Source: Hyphomicrobiales bacterium (GTDB lineage Bacteria; Pseudomonadota; Alphaproteobacteria; Rhizobiales; OSC116). Taken from it: a stretch of DNA of 6,687 bases. Of the stretch, positions 5,636 to 6,687 are shown piece by piece. The stretch spans positions 1 through 6,687 of the forward strand of contig JABSRY010000137.1 in assembly GCA_013214985.1 (NCBI GenBank), given 5' to 3'. Within the stretch, counting starts at the first letter, position 1. Each line of letters begins with the position of its first letter. The position numbers were made by a program, and so were the translations under genes. A model generated the notes under the pieces. The model had not been told where the DNA came from. It saw nothing but the letters and a program-made list of their open reading frames with translations, and did not search any database.

Positions 5636-6550
5636 TTAGCCTTCAATAAAACGCTTACGATATTCGGCAGATACATATATAAATACGCCCGATACCACTA
5701 ATCCGCCAACTAATGATGTCCATCTAACATTCATCAACATTTCAAATGTTTTAGCAGTTAGAGTTTTCGAGAACTCAGTATATTTGTCAAAACCATCCTT
5801 ATCAAAATCAAAGTCATAATTTTTTACATTTTCATGCGCCCCATGCTCTACAAACATTTCAGTTAGTCTGTTCCCTAAAAAATCGGCCAACATACTGGAT
5901 TCAAACCCATCAAAATTAAATATTTGTTCAATAATGATTAAGACAACAGGAATGACGAATGCTAAAGCAATTGACCATTTTTTGAAGAACACGCTTAATA
6001 AAGCAACCCATGCATAAAATGGTGCATACCAAAGCGAGCCTACAATAAATATTACAATAAAATGCACACTTAAGTTAAGCAAAGTGGCTATAGCAGTCCA
6101 TGGCATTAATATGGATTCAAAATGTACGAAATTTATTAATCCAACAAAATATGCCAATATTGCACCAACAATGATCCAACCAAGCATAATAATAGGAAAT
6201 ATAAATGTACCCGTAAAAAACTTTAATGATAATATTTTCAAATCACTAATTGGCAGCGATTTCCAAAATAATAACCCATTATTCTTTCGATCCGAACAAA
6301 AAGCATCGGCATAATAAAAGAACAAAGTAATCACTGTGTACATAATGTAAAAAACTGCACCCGCGCCAAATGCGAATATAAATAATTTATGAGAATCATC
6401 AGGGTCAGTTGAACTAGGCTCAAGTAAACCGGCGAGTGATACGAGTACAAAAAACAAAATACTCAATATTGCTGGCGCATAAAACAACCCGCCTTTATGT
6501 TCTAATATTTCTTTTTTAATAATTGCTAATTCTGGTTTTAAATTCATCAT
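5636..6550 (-). CDS. ABC-2 type transporter permease
   Basis: This is a 304-residue integral inner-membrane protein (303 from the second ATG), the membrane half of an ABC transporter. After a basic amphipathic start (KPELAIIKKEILEHKG, 5-20), hydrophobic segments lie near residues 22-43, 58-80, 112-138, 152-172, 176-210 (one or two) and 277-293, giving six or seven spans. A cytoplasmic loop AFCSDRKNNGLLFWKSLPIS (83-102) follows the second span. A SDR...LFWKSLP motif at this place is familiar from proteobacterial ABC-2 permeases and probably contacts the ATPase. The long polar loop of about residues 211-276 contains an EF-hand-like acidic stretch (248-259). The gene follows the ATPase gene by 7 bp. 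An AAGGAG site at 6554-6559 lies 3 bases from the first ATG and 6 from the second (6545-6547), so the second is the better start. Substrate is unknown. The gene is more AT-rich than the rest. Confidence 0.88.
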   Translation of the reverse strand: MMNLKPELAIIKKEILEHKGGLFYAPAILSILFFVLVSLAGLLEPSSTDPDDSHKLFIFAFGAGAVFYIMYTVITLFFYYADAFCSDRKNNGLLFWKSLPISDLKILSLKFFTGTFIFPIIMLGWIIVGAILAYFVGLINFVHFESILMPWTAIATLLNLSVHFIVIFIVGSLWYAPFYAWVALLSVFFKKWSIALAFVIPVVLIIIEQIFNFDGFESSMLADFLGNRLTEMFVEHGAHENVKNYDFDFDKDGFDKYTEFSKTLTAKTFEMLMNVRWTSLVGGLVVSGVFIYVSAEYRKRFIEG

Positions 6551-6553
6551 AAT

Positions 6554-6559
6554 CTCCTT
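6554..6559 (-). promoter_or_regulatory. Ribosome binding site of the permease, overlapping the upstream stop codon
   Basis: On the minus strand the sequence reads TAAGGAG, in which TAA is the stop of the ATPase gene and AAGGAG the ribosome binding site of the permease. Spacing favours the ATG at 6545-6547 over the one at 6548-6550. The overlap suggests translational coupling. Confidence 0.8.
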
Positions 6560-6687
6560 ATTGCTGCATTAGAGCAACAAATAAGTCGCTAATATTGGGT
6601 GTTGATAATGTGCCATAATTAGCTAGTTTTTCTGCATCCGCATTTTCAAACAACATAATTGTTTGGCCAAACTGTTTATCGGCAAAT
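6558..6687 (-). CDS. ABC transporter ATP-binding protein, C-terminal end (partial)
   Basis: Only the last 42 residues lie in the window; the gene continues past the right edge. The visible tail includes QFGQTIMLFENADAEKLANY and ends TPNISDLFVALMQQ. The TP-x-(I/L)-x-DLFVALM ending is typical of the C-terminal region of ATPases paired with ABC-2 permeases (often seen as TPSLEDLF), and the protein sits directly ahead of such a permease. Nucleotide-binding motifs (Walker A and B, signature) lie outside the window, so activity cannot be judged. Partnership with the permease is inferred from order, the 7-bp gap and the shared stop/ribosome-binding site. Confidence 0.82.
   Translation of the reverse strand, partial: FADKQFGQTIMLFENADAEKLANYGTLSTPNISDLFVALMQQ

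Overview
The window looks like a piece of an AT-rich alphaproteobacterial chromosome. The recO-parC order is common in that class, and both proteins read like alphaproteobacterial versions: RecO opens MEWQENGYVI, and ParC carries NLREALEERYLAYALSTIMH followed by a GDQSVYD stretch. Genus cannot be decided from sequence reading alone. There are no tRNA or rRNA genes, CRISPR arrays, insertion sequences or phage genes.

Layout. Bases 1-201 are AT-rich and have no gene I can support. Bases 202-4157 hold three plus-strand genes: a beta-hydroxyacid (3-hydroxyisobutyrate-type) dehydrogenase, recO (recombinational repair) and parC (topoisomerase IV subunit A). The gaps are 25 and 61 bp, so they may share transcripts. 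A 230-bp AT-rich spacer with several small inverted repeats follows. Bases 4388-5540 hold a compact two-gene plus-strand unit: a TetR-family repressor and a START-like SRPBCC ligand-pocket protein 22 bp downstream. A sigma70-type promoter in front of the repressor has a perfect 16-bp palindrome between its -35 and -10 boxes. This is the classic layout for autorepression. The predicted transcription start lies almost on the ATG, so the repressor mRNA may be leaderless.

Bases 5558-6687 are read from the minus strand: the 3' end of an ABC transporter ATPase gene (cut by the window edge), then its ABC-2 type permease, ending in a rho-independent terminator that separates it from the convergent tetR-SRPBCC unit. 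The stop codon of the ATPase gene overlaps the ribosome binding site of the permease, which suggests translational coupling.

How the genes work together. recO and parC are housekeeping DNA-maintenance genes. The tetR-SRPBCC pair reads as a self-contained ligand-responsive switch whose ligand is unknown. The ABC pair is probably an exporter or membrane-remodelling system of unknown substrate. I found no clear evidence of a large undescribed system. The most interesting items are the operator-in-promoter with a leaderless start for the tetR-SRPBCC unit, an EF-hand-like acidic loop in the permease, and the alternative pairings at the convergent terminator.
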